Positions 52,523 through 62,892 of a stretch of DNA of 64,000 nucleotides are shown one piece after another. Positions within the stretch are counted from its first letter, which is position 1. Every line of letters starts with the position of its first letter. The notes under the pieces are model-generated. The model had not been told where the DNA came from. It was given only the letters and a program-made list of their open reading frames with translations, and ran no database searches. The stretch comes from Marixanthomonas sp963974425. GTDB taxonomy: Bacteria; Bacteroidota; Bacteroidia; Flavobacteriales; Flavobacteriaceae. A program made the translations under genes and the position numbers. The stretch lies in the NCBI RefSeq assembly GCF_963974425.1, contig NZ_CAXBCK010000001.1, positions 62,001-126,000 of the forward strand, given 5' to 3'.

Positions 52523-53895
52523 TGAAAAAACATATTTTTTTAATTGCTTTTTCCCTTTGTGCCATTTTGGTAAATGCACAAGACTCAACTCAAGTTGAAA
52601 AGCGAGCCTTCACACTAGAAGAAGCTATTTTGTATGGCCTTGACAATGGTTATAACTCACGCATCGCTAAAAAAGACGTTGCTATTGCATTAAAACAAAA
52701 GTGGGAAATTATTGCGCAAGGTCTTCCTCAAATTAGTGGAGATGCCAATTATACCAATAACCTTAAACAACCTGTAACTTTAATACCTGGAGAAGTTGCT
52801 GGAGGAGAGCCCGGAACTTTTGTCCCTGTTACATTTGGAACCCAACATAGCGTAAATGCAACCGGAACGTGGAACCAATTAATTTTTGACGGCTCATACA
52901 TTGTGGGAATTCAATCAGCCAAAACCTTATTGCAAATTTCAGAAAATGCAAAAGTGAAAACAGATTTGGAAGTTAAAAAAGCCATTACCGATGCTTACGG
53001 AAATGTACTATTAGCAACTGAAAGCGTTGAAATTTTAAAGAAAAACGTTGCTACTGTTGAAAAAAACCTCAGCGACACCCAAAAGATCTTTGAAAATGGG
53101 CTAGCCGAAGAAGAAGATGCAGAGCAACTGGAAATCACCCTTTTAAATTTAAAAACAAATCTAAATAATTCCATACGCATGCAAGCTATTGCCTACGATA
53201 TGTTAAAAGTAACTATGGGCATTCCAGTAGAAGAAGAGGTTGTGGCGACAGATGATTTAAATAAATTGAGTAAGGAAAACTTCAACTTATTGTTACTTTC
53301 TAAAGAAATTAATGTTGAAGAAAACATCGACTATCGCATTGCTGAAGACCAAACAAATCTTTCAGAAGTAGAGGTGAAGCTTGAAAAAAGTAAAGCGCTA
53401 CCAACGCTTTCTGCTTTCGTTAATTATGGTGTTGCGGGTTATGGTGATGAATTCACATTTTTTGATAGCAATCAAGAATATTTTACACAATCCGTTTTGG
53501 GAGTTAATTTAAGTATTCCCATTTTCAGTAGTGGTATGCGAAGTGCTAGAACAGCTCAAAAACAATTGGCTTTTGAGCAATCTAAATTAGAGTTAGAGCA
53601 AACCCGCAATCAAGTAAAATTAGAAATTGCAAACGCTCGTAACGATTATCAATTTGCTTTGGAAAACTACGAAAACAAAGAGCGCAACTTAGAGTTGGCT
53701 GGACGTATTGAAAAGAAAAACAGCATTAAGTTTTTTGAAGGAATTGCAACTAGTTTTGAACTAAGTGAAGCCCAGCAGCAACTTTTTCAAGCACAACAAG
53801 ATTATTTACAAGCTATGTTAGATGTTATAAACACTAAAGCAGAGCTTGAAACATTATTGGACACAACAAAATACCCTGAGACTAAAGACAACTAA
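52522..53895 (+). CDS. TolC-family outer-membrane efflux channel
   Basis: A 457-residue protein with a signal peptide (MKKHIFLIAFSLCAILVNAQ). Two similar long-helix halves are typical of TolC (FTLEEAILYGLDNGYNSRIAKKDVAIALKQKW... and the second half with LSEVEVKLEKSKALPTLSAFVNYG). The hairpin segments are visible as heptad-rich helices (residues ~150-215 and ~365-430). It spans the outer membrane and periplasm and receives substrate from the pump encoded downstream. It is coupled to the TetR gene. The MFP gene follows after 22 bases. Confidence 0.92.
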   Translation: MKKHIFLIAFSLCAILVNAQDSTQVEKRAFTLEEAILYGLDNGYNSRIAKKDVAIALKQKWEIIAQGLPQISGDANYTNNLKQPVTLIPGEVAGGEPGTFVPVTFGTQHSVNATGTWNQLIFDGSYIVGIQSAKTLLQISENAKVKTDLEVKKAITDAYGNVLLATESVEILKKNVATVEKNLSDTQKIFENGLAEEEDAEQLEITLLNLKTNLNNSIRMQAIAYDMLKVTMGIPVEEEVVATDDLNKLSKENFNLLLLSKEINVEENIDYRIAEDQTNLSEVEVKLEKSKALPTLSAFVNYGVAGYGDEFTFFDSNQEYFTQSVLGVNLSIPIFSSGMRSARTAQKQLAFEQSKLELEQTRNQVKLEIANARNDYQFALENYENKERNLELAGRIEKKNSIKFFEGIATSFELSEAQQQLFQAQQDYLQAMLDVINTKAELETLLDTTKYPETKDN

Positions 53896-53917
53896 AAACA
53901 CCACAATCCATACAATT

Positions 53918-55090
53918 ATGAAAAAGTTTATATACCTATTATTAATCACAATTACAGTAGCCTCCTGTGGTGGCGAAAATAAAAAAAACTCAGTAGAGAG
54001 TGTTATAGAAAGTAATGACCTAGAGGTAATACGTGAAAAACGCTCCAATCTAGTAAATGAGCAGCAAGTTCTTCAAGAAAAAATTAAAATGTTAGATGGT
54101 GCTATTTCAAAAATTGATACTGTAAAAAATGTTCCTTTAATTACAACCCTAACAGCAAAAGAAGAAATCTTTAATCACGTCTTGGAAATACAAGGGAATG
54201 TAACAACTAAAAACCTATTAGTAATTACCCCCGAATACAATGGTATTCTTACCAACGTGTATGTAAAAGAAGGACAGAGAGTAACAAAGGGGCAAACTTT
54301 AGCTAAGATAGATGATGGCGGATTAAGCCAACAATTAGCACAATTAAAAATACAAACAGGCTTAGCAAAAACTACTTATGAACGTCAAAAACGTTTATGG
54401 GAACAAAGTATTGGTAGTGAAATTCAATTTTTACAAGCCAAGTCTAATTACGAATCACAAAATGAAGCTGTTAATCAACTAAAACAACAAATAGCAAAGA
54501 CTGTTGTAAAAGCTCCTTTTACCGGAACCATTGATGATGTAATTACAGAACAAGGAAGTGTCGTTGTATCAGGACAAACACAACTTATGCGTATTGTAAA
54601 CTTAAAGGACATGTATATTGAAACCAATGTTCCAGAACGCTACATAGCAGATGTTACTAAAGGCAAGCAAGTAGAAGTAGAATTTCCTGTAATAGGAAAA
54701 ACTATTGATACTGAAATTAGACAAGCGGGAGACTTTATAAACCCATCTAATAGAACTTTTAAGGTAGAAGTTGCTATTCCTAATGCAGATAAAACCATAA
54801 AGCCAAACTTAACCGCTAAACTTAAAATAAACGATTACACTAACGAAGAAGCGATTTTAATTCCACAAAGTATTATTTCAGAGAATGCAGAAGGTGAGCA
54901 ATATATATATGTTGTTAATGAAAAAAATGCAAAAGATGAGGGTATAGCCAAGAGAGTGATCATTGAAACTGGAAAAACACAAGGCGATGTTATTGAAGTT
55001 CTTGACGGTATTGAAAGTGGCGCAGAAATAGTTCAAGAAGGTGCACGTAGCGTTAAAGACGGGCAAACTGTAAAAGTGATAAAATACTAA
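53918..55090 (+). CDS. RND efflux periplasmic adaptor (membrane fusion protein), lipoprotein
   Basis: A 390-residue HlyD/AcrA-type adaptor. A lipoprotein signal peptide with lipobox VASC (Cys17) is given only by the ATG at 53918; an upstream start would overlap tolC and bury it. A coiled-coil hairpin and lipoyl halves (ITPEYNGILTNVYVKEGQRVTKGQTLAKIDD; APFTGTIDDVITEQGSVVVSGQ) are followed by the beta-barrel and membrane-proximal domains. It connects the RND pump to the TolC channel and is co-transcribed with both. The gap to the pump gene is 10 bases. Confidence 0.93.
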   Translation: MKKFIYLLLITITVASCGGENKKNSVESVIESNDLEVIREKRSNLVNEQQVLQEKIKMLDGAISKIDTVKNVPLITTLTAKEEIFNHVLEIQGNVTTKNLLVITPEYNGILTNVYVKEGQRVTKGQTLAKIDDGGLSQQLAQLKIQTGLAKTTYERQKRLWEQSIGSEIQFLQAKSNYESQNEAVNQLKQQIAKTVVKAPFTGTIDDVITEQGSVVVSGQTQLMRIVNLKDMYIETNVPERYIADVTKGKQVEVEFPVIGKTIDTEIRQAGDFINPSNRTFKVEVAIPNADKTIKPNLTAKLKINDYTNEEAILIPQSIISENAEGEQYIYVVNEKNAKDEGIAKRVIIETGKTQGDVIEVLDGIESGAEIVQEGARSVKDGQTVKVIKY

Positions 55091-55100
55091 ACCCCAAAAC

Positions 55101-58100
55101 ATGACAAAAAAGAAAAAACAAGTCGATAAAGAATTTGGTTTATCATCCTGGGCAATTGACAATAAAACTACGATGTATGTTTTAATTGCTGTTATTTTTT
55201 ATTTAGGGGTTTCTGCATTCTTCAATATGCCAAGAGAAAGTTTCCCTGAAGTAAATGAAACTAAAATATATGTCAGTTCAGTATTTCCAGGAAACACAGC
55301 TGAAGATATAGAAAAGCTCATTACAGACCCTCTTGAAGACAAACTAAAGACCGTAAGTAACGTAATTGAAATAACCTCAACCTCACAAGAGGATTACGGG
55401 ATGATCATTGTTGAATTTGATGAAAATATTACCGTTGAGCAGGCAAAGCAAAAAGTTAAAGATGAAATTGATAGCGAAACAGCAAGTGAAGACTGGCCAA
55501 CTTTTAACGGCGCAAAAGTAGAACCTGATGTTTTTGAGTTAAGCTTATCTGAAGAAATGCCTATTCTTAATATTAATATTTCGGGTGATTATACCATTGA
55601 AAAATTAAAAGAATATGCTGAATATCTTCAAGATGAAATAGAAGATATACAAGAAATAAAAAAAGCAGATATTCGTGGTGCACAAGAAAAAGAAGTTGAA
55701 GTTGCTGTAGACATATATAAAATGATGGCTGCCGATGTAACTTTTAATGATATTATTAGTGCTATAAACAATGGTAACGTAACCATGTCTGCTGGAAATT
55801 TAAAAGCCAGTGGTCAACGTCGTACCATTCGCATATTAGGTGAAATTGACGACCCAAAACAATTAGAAAACTTTGTTGTTAAGTCTGAAAACAGCGACGC
55901 CATTTATCTAAAAGATGTAGCAACAGTTTCATTTCAAGAGGAAGATAAAACTACTTATGCACGAGAGTTTGGACATCCGGTAGTTATGCTAGATGTAAAA
56001 AAACGAGCCGGTAAAAACATGGTTGCTGCAGCAGAACAAATTCAAGTTATAGTAAAGGATGCTAAAGAAAATGTACTGCCACAAGACTTAACCGTAACGA
56101 TTGCTAACGATCAATCTTCTGTAACTATAGGGCAAGTAGATGATTTAGTAAACAACATCATATTTGGTGTAATTCTAGTAGTTACTGTATTAATGTTCTT
56201 TTTAGGGTTTAAAAATGCCATTTTTGTTGGCTTCGCTATCCCTATGTCCATGTTTATGTCTCTCATGATATTAAGTTTATTAGGACAAAGCTTAAATACT
56301 ATGGTCCTTTTTGGGTTAATTATGGGGCTTGGAATGCTGGTTGACAATGGTATTGTAGTAGTTGAGAATGTATACCGACTTATGGATGAAGAAGGTATGA
56401 GTAGAATGCAAGCAGCCAAAAAAGGTATTGGCGAAATTGCCTTCCCTATTATTATTTCTACAGCAACTACGGTAGCTGCCTTTATTCCTTTAGGACTATG
56501 GCCTGGTATTATGGGCGAGTTTATGATGATTTTACCTATTACCCTTTCGGTAGTTTTAGGTTCTTCATTATTTGTGGCTATTTTCTTTAACTCGGTATTG
56601 GTATCGCAGTTTATGAATACCGAAGATAAAGATATGCCTCTAAATAAAATTATAAGAACTACAGTTATTATGATTGTAATTGGCGTTCTTGTTCTTATCG
56701 TTGGAGGTGATTATCGTGGTTTAGGATCCCTTATGATATTTACAGCAATCATGCTTTGGGTGTATCGCTTCTTTTTAAGAAAATGGGCAAACAACTTCCA
56801 GACTAAAACTTTGGTTAAGTTAGAGCGTTGGTATGAGCGCCAATTACGTTGGGCACTTTCAGGAAGAAAGCCTTTAGTTTTAAGTATTGGTACATTCCTA
56901 TTATTAATTGTTGCATTTATAGCATTTGGAGCTTCATTAGCAACACAACGAACAAAAGTTGAGTTTTTTCCAGACAATAAACCAAATCAAATTATTGTCT
57001 ATATAGAATATCCACAAGGAACTGCCATTGAGAAAACAAATGCTATTACAAAAGAAATAGAAGAGCGTGTTTATAGTGTTATTAGTCAAGATCAATACAC
57101 AGACGATGGATACAATTTTCTTGTAGAAAGTGCTGTATCTCAAGTTGGTGAAGGGGCAGGAAACCCCCAAACAGATGGCGGTTCTACAGCAGAAATGCCC
57201 CATAAAGCAAAAATTACTGCATCTATGCGTGAGTACAAATATCGTCGTGGTGAAGATAGTGAGCTACTGCGACAAAAAGTACAAGAAGCATTAGTAGGTA
57301 TTTATCCTGGGGTCCTAATTTCAGTTGAAAAGGATGCCAATGGCCCACCTGCTGGATCACCTATTAATATTGAGATTGAAGGTGATGATTACAACCAGTT
57401 GATTGCCACTGCCGAAAATATGCGTGAATTTATAAACACTAAAAATATTGCAGGTATTGATGAGCTGAAGATTGATGTTAATAAAGATAAGCCTAGCATG
57501 CAAGTTGTAGTTGACAGAGAGAAAGCGGGCGAATTAGGTATTAGCGCCTCACAAGTTGGTCAACAACTCCGTAACTCCATTTTTGGAGCTAAAGCTGGTA
57601 TTTATAAAGAAGACGGTGATGATTATGACATTTATGTTCGTTTTAACGAAGAAAACAGATATAATACAAGTGCCTTATTCAATCAAAACATCACCTTTAG
57701 AGATAATAGCGGGCAATTAAAAACTATTCCTATTTCTGCCGTTGCAAAACATGAAAATAATTCAGGATTTAGTGCTATTAAACACAAAGACACTAAGCGT
57801 GTTGTAACCGTATACTCTGCACTAGCACCAGGTTATACCGATGCTGGAGCTATAGTAGCTCAAATTCAAAATGAGATGAAGAGTTATGAAGGTTTACCTG
57901 AAAACATTAAAATTGATTACACAGGCCAGATTGAAGAACAAAACAAGCAAATGGCATTTTTAATGGGTGCTTTCTTTACTGGTCTTGGACTTATTTTCTT
58001 TATCTTAATTTTCCAGTTTAACTCAATATCAAAACCAGCAATAATCATGTTGGCTATTTTCTTAAGTTTAATTGGAGTATTTGGCGGTATTGTTATTACA

Positions 58101-58619
58101 GGAAGTGCTTTTGTTATTATGATGACGATGGTTGGGATTATCTCTCTAGCAGGAATTGTAGTAAATAATGGTGTTGTACTGTTAGATTATGCTCAACTTT
58201 TAATTGATAGAAAAAAACAGGAGCTAGATATAGATGAAGATCAATATTTAAAAACTGAAGATCTTTTTGAAAGTATTGTTAAGGCTGGAAAGGCTCGTTT
58301 ACGACCTGTATTACTAACAGCAATCACAACCATTTTAGGTTTAATTCCATTAGCTATTGGACTAAACATCAACTTCTTTACGCTTTTTGCAGATTTTGAC
58401 GCCAATATTTATATGGGTGGTGACAACGTAGTTTTCTGGGGCCCCTTGGCTTGGACCGTTATATATGGTCTATTAATAGCCACATTCTTAACATTAATAG
58501 TTGTTCCTATTTTATTTTTCTTATCTATGAAGCTAAAAATGTGGATTAGAAAGAAGTTTACATCTGTTGAAACAGATGAAGATGAAGAAATGAAAGAACA
58601 ACCTTTACCTATAGATTAA
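55101..58619 (+). CDS. RND-family efflux pump permease (AcrB-like)
   Basis: A 1172-residue inner-membrane transporter, longer than AcrB (1049). TM1 is followed by the porter domain (MPRESFPEVNETKIYVSSVFPGNTAEDIEKLITDPLEDKL). TM4 carries LGMLVDNGIVVVENVYR, which holds the proton-relay Asp. The second half repeats the pattern with GQIEEQNKQMAFLMGAFFTGL. The extra length comes from an insertion around TM6-7 (MIVIGVLVLIVGGDYRG, 510-580) and a charged C-terminal tail. With the TolC and MFP proteins it forms a tripartite pump. The substrate is unknown. A strong terminator follows the stop. Confidence 0.93.
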   Translation: MTKKKKQVDKEFGLSSWAIDNKTTMYVLIAVIFYLGVSAFFNMPRESFPEVNETKIYVSSVFPGNTAEDIEKLITDPLEDKLKTVSNVIEITSTSQEDYGMIIVEFDENITVEQAKQKVKDEIDSETASEDWPTFNGAKVEPDVFELSLSEEMPILNINISGDYTIEKLKEYAEYLQDEIEDIQEIKKADIRGAQEKEVEVAVDIYKMMAADVTFNDIISAINNGNVTMSAGNLKASGQRRTIRILGEIDDPKQLENFVVKSENSDAIYLKDVATVSFQEEDKTTYAREFGHPVVMLDVKKRAGKNMVAAAEQIQVIVKDAKENVLPQDLTVTIANDQSSVTIGQVDDLVNNIIFGVILVVTVLMFFLGFKNAIFVGFAIPMSMFMSLMILSLLGQSLNTMVLFGLIMGLGMLVDNGIVVVENVYRLMDEEGMSRMQAAKKGIGEIAFPIIISTATTVAAFIPLGLWPGIMGEFMMILPITLSVVLGSSLFVAIFFNSVLVSQFMNTEDKDMPLNKIIRTTVIMIVIGVLVLIVGGDYRGLGSLMIFTAIMLWVYRFFLRKWANNFQTKTLVKLERWYERQLRWALSGRKPLVLSIGTFLLLIVAFIAFGASLATQRTKVEFFPDNKPNQIIVYIEYPQGTAIEKTNAITKEIEERVYSVISQDQYTDDGYNFLVESAVSQVGEGAGNPQTDGGSTAEMPHKAKITASMREYKYRRGEDSELLRQKVQEALVGIYPGVLISVEKDANGPPAGSPINIEIEGDDYNQLIATAENMREFINTKNIAGIDELKIDVNKDKPSMQVVVDREKAGELGISASQVGQQLRNSIFGAKAGIYKEDGDDYDIYVRFNEENRYNTSALFNQNITFRDNSGQLKTIPISAVAKHENNSGFSAIKHKDTKRVVTVYSALAPGYTDAGAIVAQIQNEMKSYEGLPENIKIDYTGQIEEQNKQMAFLMGAFFTGLGLIFFILIFQFNSISKPAIIMLAIFLSLIGVFGGIVITGSAFVIMMTMVGIISLAGIVVNNGVVLLDYAQLLIDRKKQELDIDEDQYLKTEDLFESIVKAGKARLRPVLLTAITTILGLIPLAIGLNINFFTLFADFDANIYMGGDNVVFWGPLAWTVIYGLLIATFLTLIVVPILFFLSMKLKMWIRKKFTSVETDEDEEMKEQPLPID

Positions 58620-58634
58620 TTAATAAAGAAGAAT

Positions 58635-58666
58635 AAAAAACCCTTTCCAAATGGAAAGGGTTTTTT
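58635..58666. terminator. Terminator after the RND pump operon
   Basis: CCCTTTCC (58641-58648) pairs with GGAAAGGG (58653-58660) around AAAT, extended by an A-run and T-run of six. It also serves the convergent SusD gene on the minus strand. Confidence 0.9.
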
Positions 58667-58687
58667 GCTTATAAACTTATTTTATAA

Positions 58688-60019
58688 TTACTGATTCTCT
58701 GTCAATGGAATTGGAAATTGAGAAAATACATCATCTTCTGGTCTATCTGTTGGAAGTTCATCTAATCTACCAAATCTTCTCATGTCAATCCAGCGATGTC
58801 CTTCAGCAAATAATGAATATCTTCTCTGGGTTAACATTTCATCTGTTAACGAAGCTGAATCTGTAGGCCCTGTATATGGATCCAATCCTGCACTTGATCT
58901 AATAATATTAAGTGCATTTACAGTTTCAGTTGAGTTAATATTTATATTGGCTTCAGCATATAATAGAACTAATTCCTCATTTCTAATAATTGGAATATCA
59001 GATATATTAGTCTCATATCTAAAAAGTGCAAAATTTCCTTCTAAATCATCTTGACTTATAGGTTCATCCAGTTCTACTACTTTTTCTAATCTATCATCAT
59101 TGGCTTCTGCATCTGCAATAAAAGTAGGTTGAACTATTCGTGCATTTGCTGACGATAAACCGTCAATTGCTTGAAACAATGGATTTATAATATCGGTTTG
59201 ATTTAAAGAAAAGTTATAAAAAATTCCCGTGTTTAAAGCGGAGCCGTCTAAAGAGAAAAAAGAATCGTCTAAGAAAGACAATACAGCAGGATAATCACCC
59301 TGATACGCAGCTACTCTCGCTGAAATAGCTTTATTTACTTGTAAAAAACTACTTGGCGCATCAAACCCATCAAATCCTGAGGATAAAATATATGGAAATT
59401 CTGCTCCACCATATGCCAAATCATTGGCGCCTTCTTCTAATAATGCTCTAATTCCGGTTAACGCAGCAGACTTAGACACAAACGGCCCAAGATTATTTTC
59501 ATCGTCCACATCAAGTCGGATTCCATTATCATCGGTAAGGTTTAAATTCAGTAACAGTTCATAAGCAATAAAGGTTTTTAAAAATCCTTTAGTTCCCGAT
59601 AATTCAGCACTTGTAAATTGTGCCGAAAGATCTTGCCCTTCAATAAATCCAATAATTAAATTAGCATTTTTAACCGTTCTATACCGTGCACCCCAAGGGC
59701 CTGTTATATAAAAGGTGTTGTTGTCTAGCATTAGGTCTTCACGTCCTAGCAAATCCCCAGTAAAGCGCGGTTCAGAATTTGAAAAGCGATAGTATTCACG
59801 CCCTATAACTCCACAATCGTCATAATAGGTTCCTAAGCGAACTCTAGAACTATAAAGAATACCTCCAACGAGATCTTGCAAATCTCCGCGCGTAAGATTT
59901 TCTTCAAAAACATCTACTTCCGCATTGTTTAGATCATTAAATTCTTCTACTTCGCACGAACCGAGGGTTGCGACTATCGAAGTGAAAAATAATATTTTAA
60001 ATATATATTTTTTCATCAT
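58688..60019 (-). CDS. SusD/RagB-family nutrient-binding outer-membrane lipoprotein
   Basis: A 443-residue lipoprotein with signal MMKKYIFKILFFTSIVATLGSC, lipidated at Cys22, and the helical SusD fold. The typical N-terminus is VEEFNDLNNAEVDVFEENLTRGDLQDLVGGIL, and the C-terminal region is YAEANININSTETVNALNIIRSSAGL and LFAEGHRWIDMRRFGRLDELP. SusD caps the SusC channel and binds the polymer or peptide substrate. It is 8 bases downstream of the SusC gene. No glycoside hydrolase, sulfatase or peptidase lies next to it, so the substrate class cannot be inferred. Confidence 0.92.
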   Translation of the reverse strand: MMKKYIFKILFFTSIVATLGSCEVEEFNDLNNAEVDVFEENLTRGDLQDLVGGILYSSRVRLGTYYDDCGVIGREYYRFSNSEPRFTGDLLGREDLMLDNNTFYITGPWGARYRTVKNANLIIGFIEGQDLSAQFTSAELSGTKGFLKTFIAYELLLNLNLTDDNGIRLDVDDENNLGPFVSKSAALTGIRALLEEGANDLAYGGAEFPYILSSGFDGFDAPSSFLQVNKAISARVAAYQGDYPAVLSFLDDSFFSLDGSALNTGIFYNFSLNQTDIINPLFQAIDGLSSANARIVQPTFIADAEANDDRLEKVVELDEPISQDDLEGNFALFRYETNISDIPIIRNEELVLLYAEANININSTETVNALNIIRSSAGLDPYTGPTDSASLTDEMLTQRRYSLFAEGHRWIDMRRFGRLDELPTDRPEDDVFSQFPIPLTENQ

Positions 60020-60027
60020 TTTTATTT

Positions 60028-62892
60028 TTAAAAGTTAACTGATACATTAAATAAGAATCTTTTTGACGAAGGGAAAGGTAATACATCCACTCCTGTAAAA
60101 ATGGAGCCCCCGCCAAAGTTTGATACTTCAGGATCATAACTATTGTAATCGAAAAAGTTAAGTATATTGGTACCGGATACACCAAACTTTATACTATCTA
60201 TACTTCCGTTTAGAATTCCTGCTAAAACTTCGCTTTGCAGGGTATAATACAACCCTACTTCGCGTAAGCGCACATAACTAGCATCCTCAACATGTACTTC
60301 TGGTGGTGCTCCCGGTCTGTATTCACCATTAGGTAATTCTCCAGATGGATCTACTCCAAAATCGTCATAATCATGGCTCGTTTCATTTAAATCGGTCAAT
60401 AATGTAGTTAAGTTTACATTATCTCCTCCATTTTTCCATTGCCATAGCATAGTAAATTGAAGGTTTTTATATTTTAAATCACTGTTAAAACCCATTTGAA
60501 AATCAGGCTCTGCATCACCAATTACTCGTAATCCTTCAGGATAAGCCCCTACTATTTGTGTTGCACTTTGTCCTTCTTCAATTCTAAAAGAACCTAAACT
60601 TGGACCAAACGCTCCAGTATTAAACGCGGGAACATCTAACTGAGTAACTTCAGATTGGTTTTTAAAGAAGTTGACACCTAAGTTCCATTGTATATCATCT
60701 GTTAATATAGGAGCTGTGTTCAAACCTATTTCAATACCTTTATTCTCTAAGCTACCTGCATTAACAAATTGACTGGTAAAACCGGTAGAAGGTTCTAGGT
60801 TAGCTTGTAAAATAAGGTCGTCAATAGTTTTAATGTAATAGGTGGCAGATAGATTAACCCGGCCGTTAAAAAAGCCAATATCGGTACCAAACTCCAATTC
60901 TTTTTGACGTTCCGATTTTAAATTAGCATCTCCTCTTATCCCAATAAGGCTAATTCCCAATATACCATCTGTAGAAAAGGCGTTATAGGATGTAAACAAT
61001 GCGCCAAAGGGTGGGAAGTTACCTGCTTCTCCATACGCTGCGCGTAGTTTAAGTTGATTCCAAGCAGATCCTTCATTCCAAAAATCAAACTCGTTTAAAT
61101 TAACAGCTAAAGATGCTTTCGGGTAATAAAATAGTTCGTTTGCATCACCATTATTAGACGACTTATCACCACGAACACCCACAGTTGCTATAAACATGTC
61201 TTTAAAGTTCACTTCTTCTTGTGCAAAGAAACCAGAATCTTCCTGCAACAATCTTGTTTGGTTTACACCTGTATTAGCAGCTTGATCTACATTGGTTTCT
61301 GAAGCAACCAAACCAGTAGCTGTTATAAGCTCCGTATTTTGATCAAAATACTCTCTTGTTAAACCAAATTGAGTTCTAAAATTAATATCACTATCTGTAA
61401 AGTAATTATGTACTAAAAAAGCAGAAAGGTTATAGTTTTTATTTTGAGTATCTCCCTGAGCTGAAACTCCATTTAACCCTCCGTTAGATAGTTTTTGAAA
61501 TTGTAACTCCTTAGGAAATATAGCTCTACTTTGTTGACCATAAAAGTCAATACCACCTCTAAGGATTAATTCTAGGTTAGAATTATCAGCCCTATAAATA
61601 TCTAAGTTTGCAGTACCCCCCATTATAAGACGGTTTACTGTCTCTCTATTTGTAACCAAATCACGAGTTTGCAGTGGGTTTGATGAGTTATTAGGGTGAT
61701 CTGGGTAGATGCCATCCTCATTAGGGAACAATTGGTCCCAAGGTCTAGTAGCTGTTAAAGCAATACCGATTGTTGTTCCAGAGTTATCGTTATTAAAAAA
61801 ACCACGGTCTGATGAAGAGTAGATGTAATTAGAGCTCAAGGTAAACTTCAAAAAGTCTTCTGGATTGTGGTCTAAGTTTAAACGTAATGAGGTTTTTTCA
61901 TATCCAGTATTTAAAACAATACCTTTCTCATTATTATGAGTTACACCAGCAAAAAATTTAGTTTTTTCACTACCTCCACTCATATTAAAGTTGGTAATAC
62001 TTATAATTCCCTTTTCACCAAAGATTTCATCTTCATAATCGTGCAGTTGACCAGCATCACGTGCAGCTCTATAAGCGGCAAGGTCTGCCTCGCCAAAACT
62101 TTCTAAAACACGTTCTTCTGTATAATCACGCACACCTAATAAGTTAATTGCTTCACTCCAACCAGTTGTTTGTGAAAACCTGAATTTTGTTTCACCAGCT
62201 TTACCTCTTTTAGTAGTAATAATTACTACCCCTGCGGCGGCTCGCGAACCATATATTGCAGCTGCTGAAGCACCTTTCAATATTTCAATATTAGCAATAT
62301 CTTCTGGGTTTATATCCGCAATACGGTTGGTAGGGTTATCTTGATTAGAAGCACTACCACCTGCAGAAGCTGCAGAAACAGTATTTAGTCCTGCTGCGAT
62401 GGAAGAGTTATCTACATAAACCCCATCAATAATATAAAGAGGCTGTGTATTACCTTGTATGGAAGTTGCCCCTCTTAACTTAACAGAAAGCCCTCCTCCC
62501 GGAGCACCTGAGTTTGCATTCACAACAGCACCAGGAAACTTACCATATAAAGCTCCATCTAATGTAGGTGGAGGCGTTGTTCCTGTAATTTGTTCCGCCG
62601 AAAGTGACGCTACGGCATTTGCAGAATTAGTTCGTTTAACAGATGTCGCTAAACCAGTTACAACTACTTCTTCTAATGCCTGAGCAGACTCTCCCAACGT
62701 TATATTTATAGGGTTTCTGTTAATAGCCTGAAATTCTTGGCTTTTAAAACCCAGTGAAGAAAATACTAAAACTACGGGCACTTCACTTACTTCAATGGTA
62801 AATTTACCATCCACATCGGTTGTTGTTCCATTACTTGTCCCTTTTTCAATTACATTGACAAAGGGGACGGTTTCTCCATTTTCATCATTCAC
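60028..62892 (-). CDS. SusC/RagA-family TonB-dependent outer-membrane transporter (start uncertain)
   Basis: The frame from the first standard start (GTG, 62890-62892) gives 954 residues. It covers a carboxypeptidase-regulatory-like domain (GETVPFVNVIEKGTSNGTTTDVDGKFTIEVSEVPVVLVFSSLGFKSQEF), the plug (SVKLRGATSIQGNTQPLYIIDGVYVDNSS; EDIANIEILKGASAAAIYGSRAAAGVVIITTK) and the 22-strand barrel ending in LFNVSVNF. The frame stays open to 62982 and encodes a signal peptide (LLFLILLLPFFAFSQ) directly upstream, yet has no ATG, GTG or TTG there. The true start is therefore unresolved (see findings). It pairs with SusD to import a ligand, energised by TonB-ExbBD. Confidence 0.9.
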   Translation of the reverse strand: MNDENGETVPFVNVIEKGTSNGTTTDVDGKFTIEVSEVPVVLVFSSLGFKSQEFQAINRNPINITLGESAQALEEVVVTGLATSVKRTNSANAVASLSAEQITGTTPPPTLDGALYGKFPGAVVNANSGAPGGGLSVKLRGATSIQGNTQPLYIIDGVYVDNSSIAAGLNTVSAASAGGSASNQDNPTNRIADINPEDIANIEILKGASAAAIYGSRAAAGVVIITTKRGKAGETKFRFSQTTGWSEAINLLGVRDYTEERVLESFGEADLAAYRAARDAGQLHDYEDEIFGEKGIISITNFNMSGGSEKTKFFAGVTHNNEKGIVLNTGYEKTSLRLNLDHNPEDFLKFTLSSNYIYSSSDRGFFNNDNSGTTIGIALTATRPWDQLFPNEDGIYPDHPNNSSNPLQTRDLVTNRETVNRLIMGGTANLDIYRADNSNLELILRGGIDFYGQQSRAIFPKELQFQKLSNGGLNGVSAQGDTQNKNYNLSAFLVHNYFTDSDINFRTQFGLTREYFDQNTELITATGLVASETNVDQAANTGVNQTRLLQEDSGFFAQEEVNFKDMFIATVGVRGDKSSNNGDANELFYYPKASLAVNLNEFDFWNEGSAWNQLKLRAAYGEAGNFPPFGALFTSYNAFSTDGILGISLIGIRGDANLKSERQKELEFGTDIGFFNGRVNLSATYYIKTIDDLILQANLEPSTGFTSQFVNAGSLENKGIEIGLNTAPILTDDIQWNLGVNFFKNQSEVTQLDVPAFNTGAFGPSLGSFRIEEGQSATQIVGAYPEGLRVIGDAEPDFQMGFNSDLKYKNLQFTMLWQWKNGGDNVNLTTLLTDLNETSHDYDDFGVDPSGELPNGEYRPGAPPEVHVEDASYVRLREVGLYYTLQSEVLAGILNGSIDSIKFGVSGTNILNFFDYNSYDPEVSNFGGGSIFTGVDVLPFPSSKRFLFNVSVNF

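Noticed and set aside
53846..53917. Upstream start for the membrane fusion protein
   Set aside because: It lies inside the TolC gene and would hide the lipoprotein signal; ATG 53918 gives a proper lipobox.
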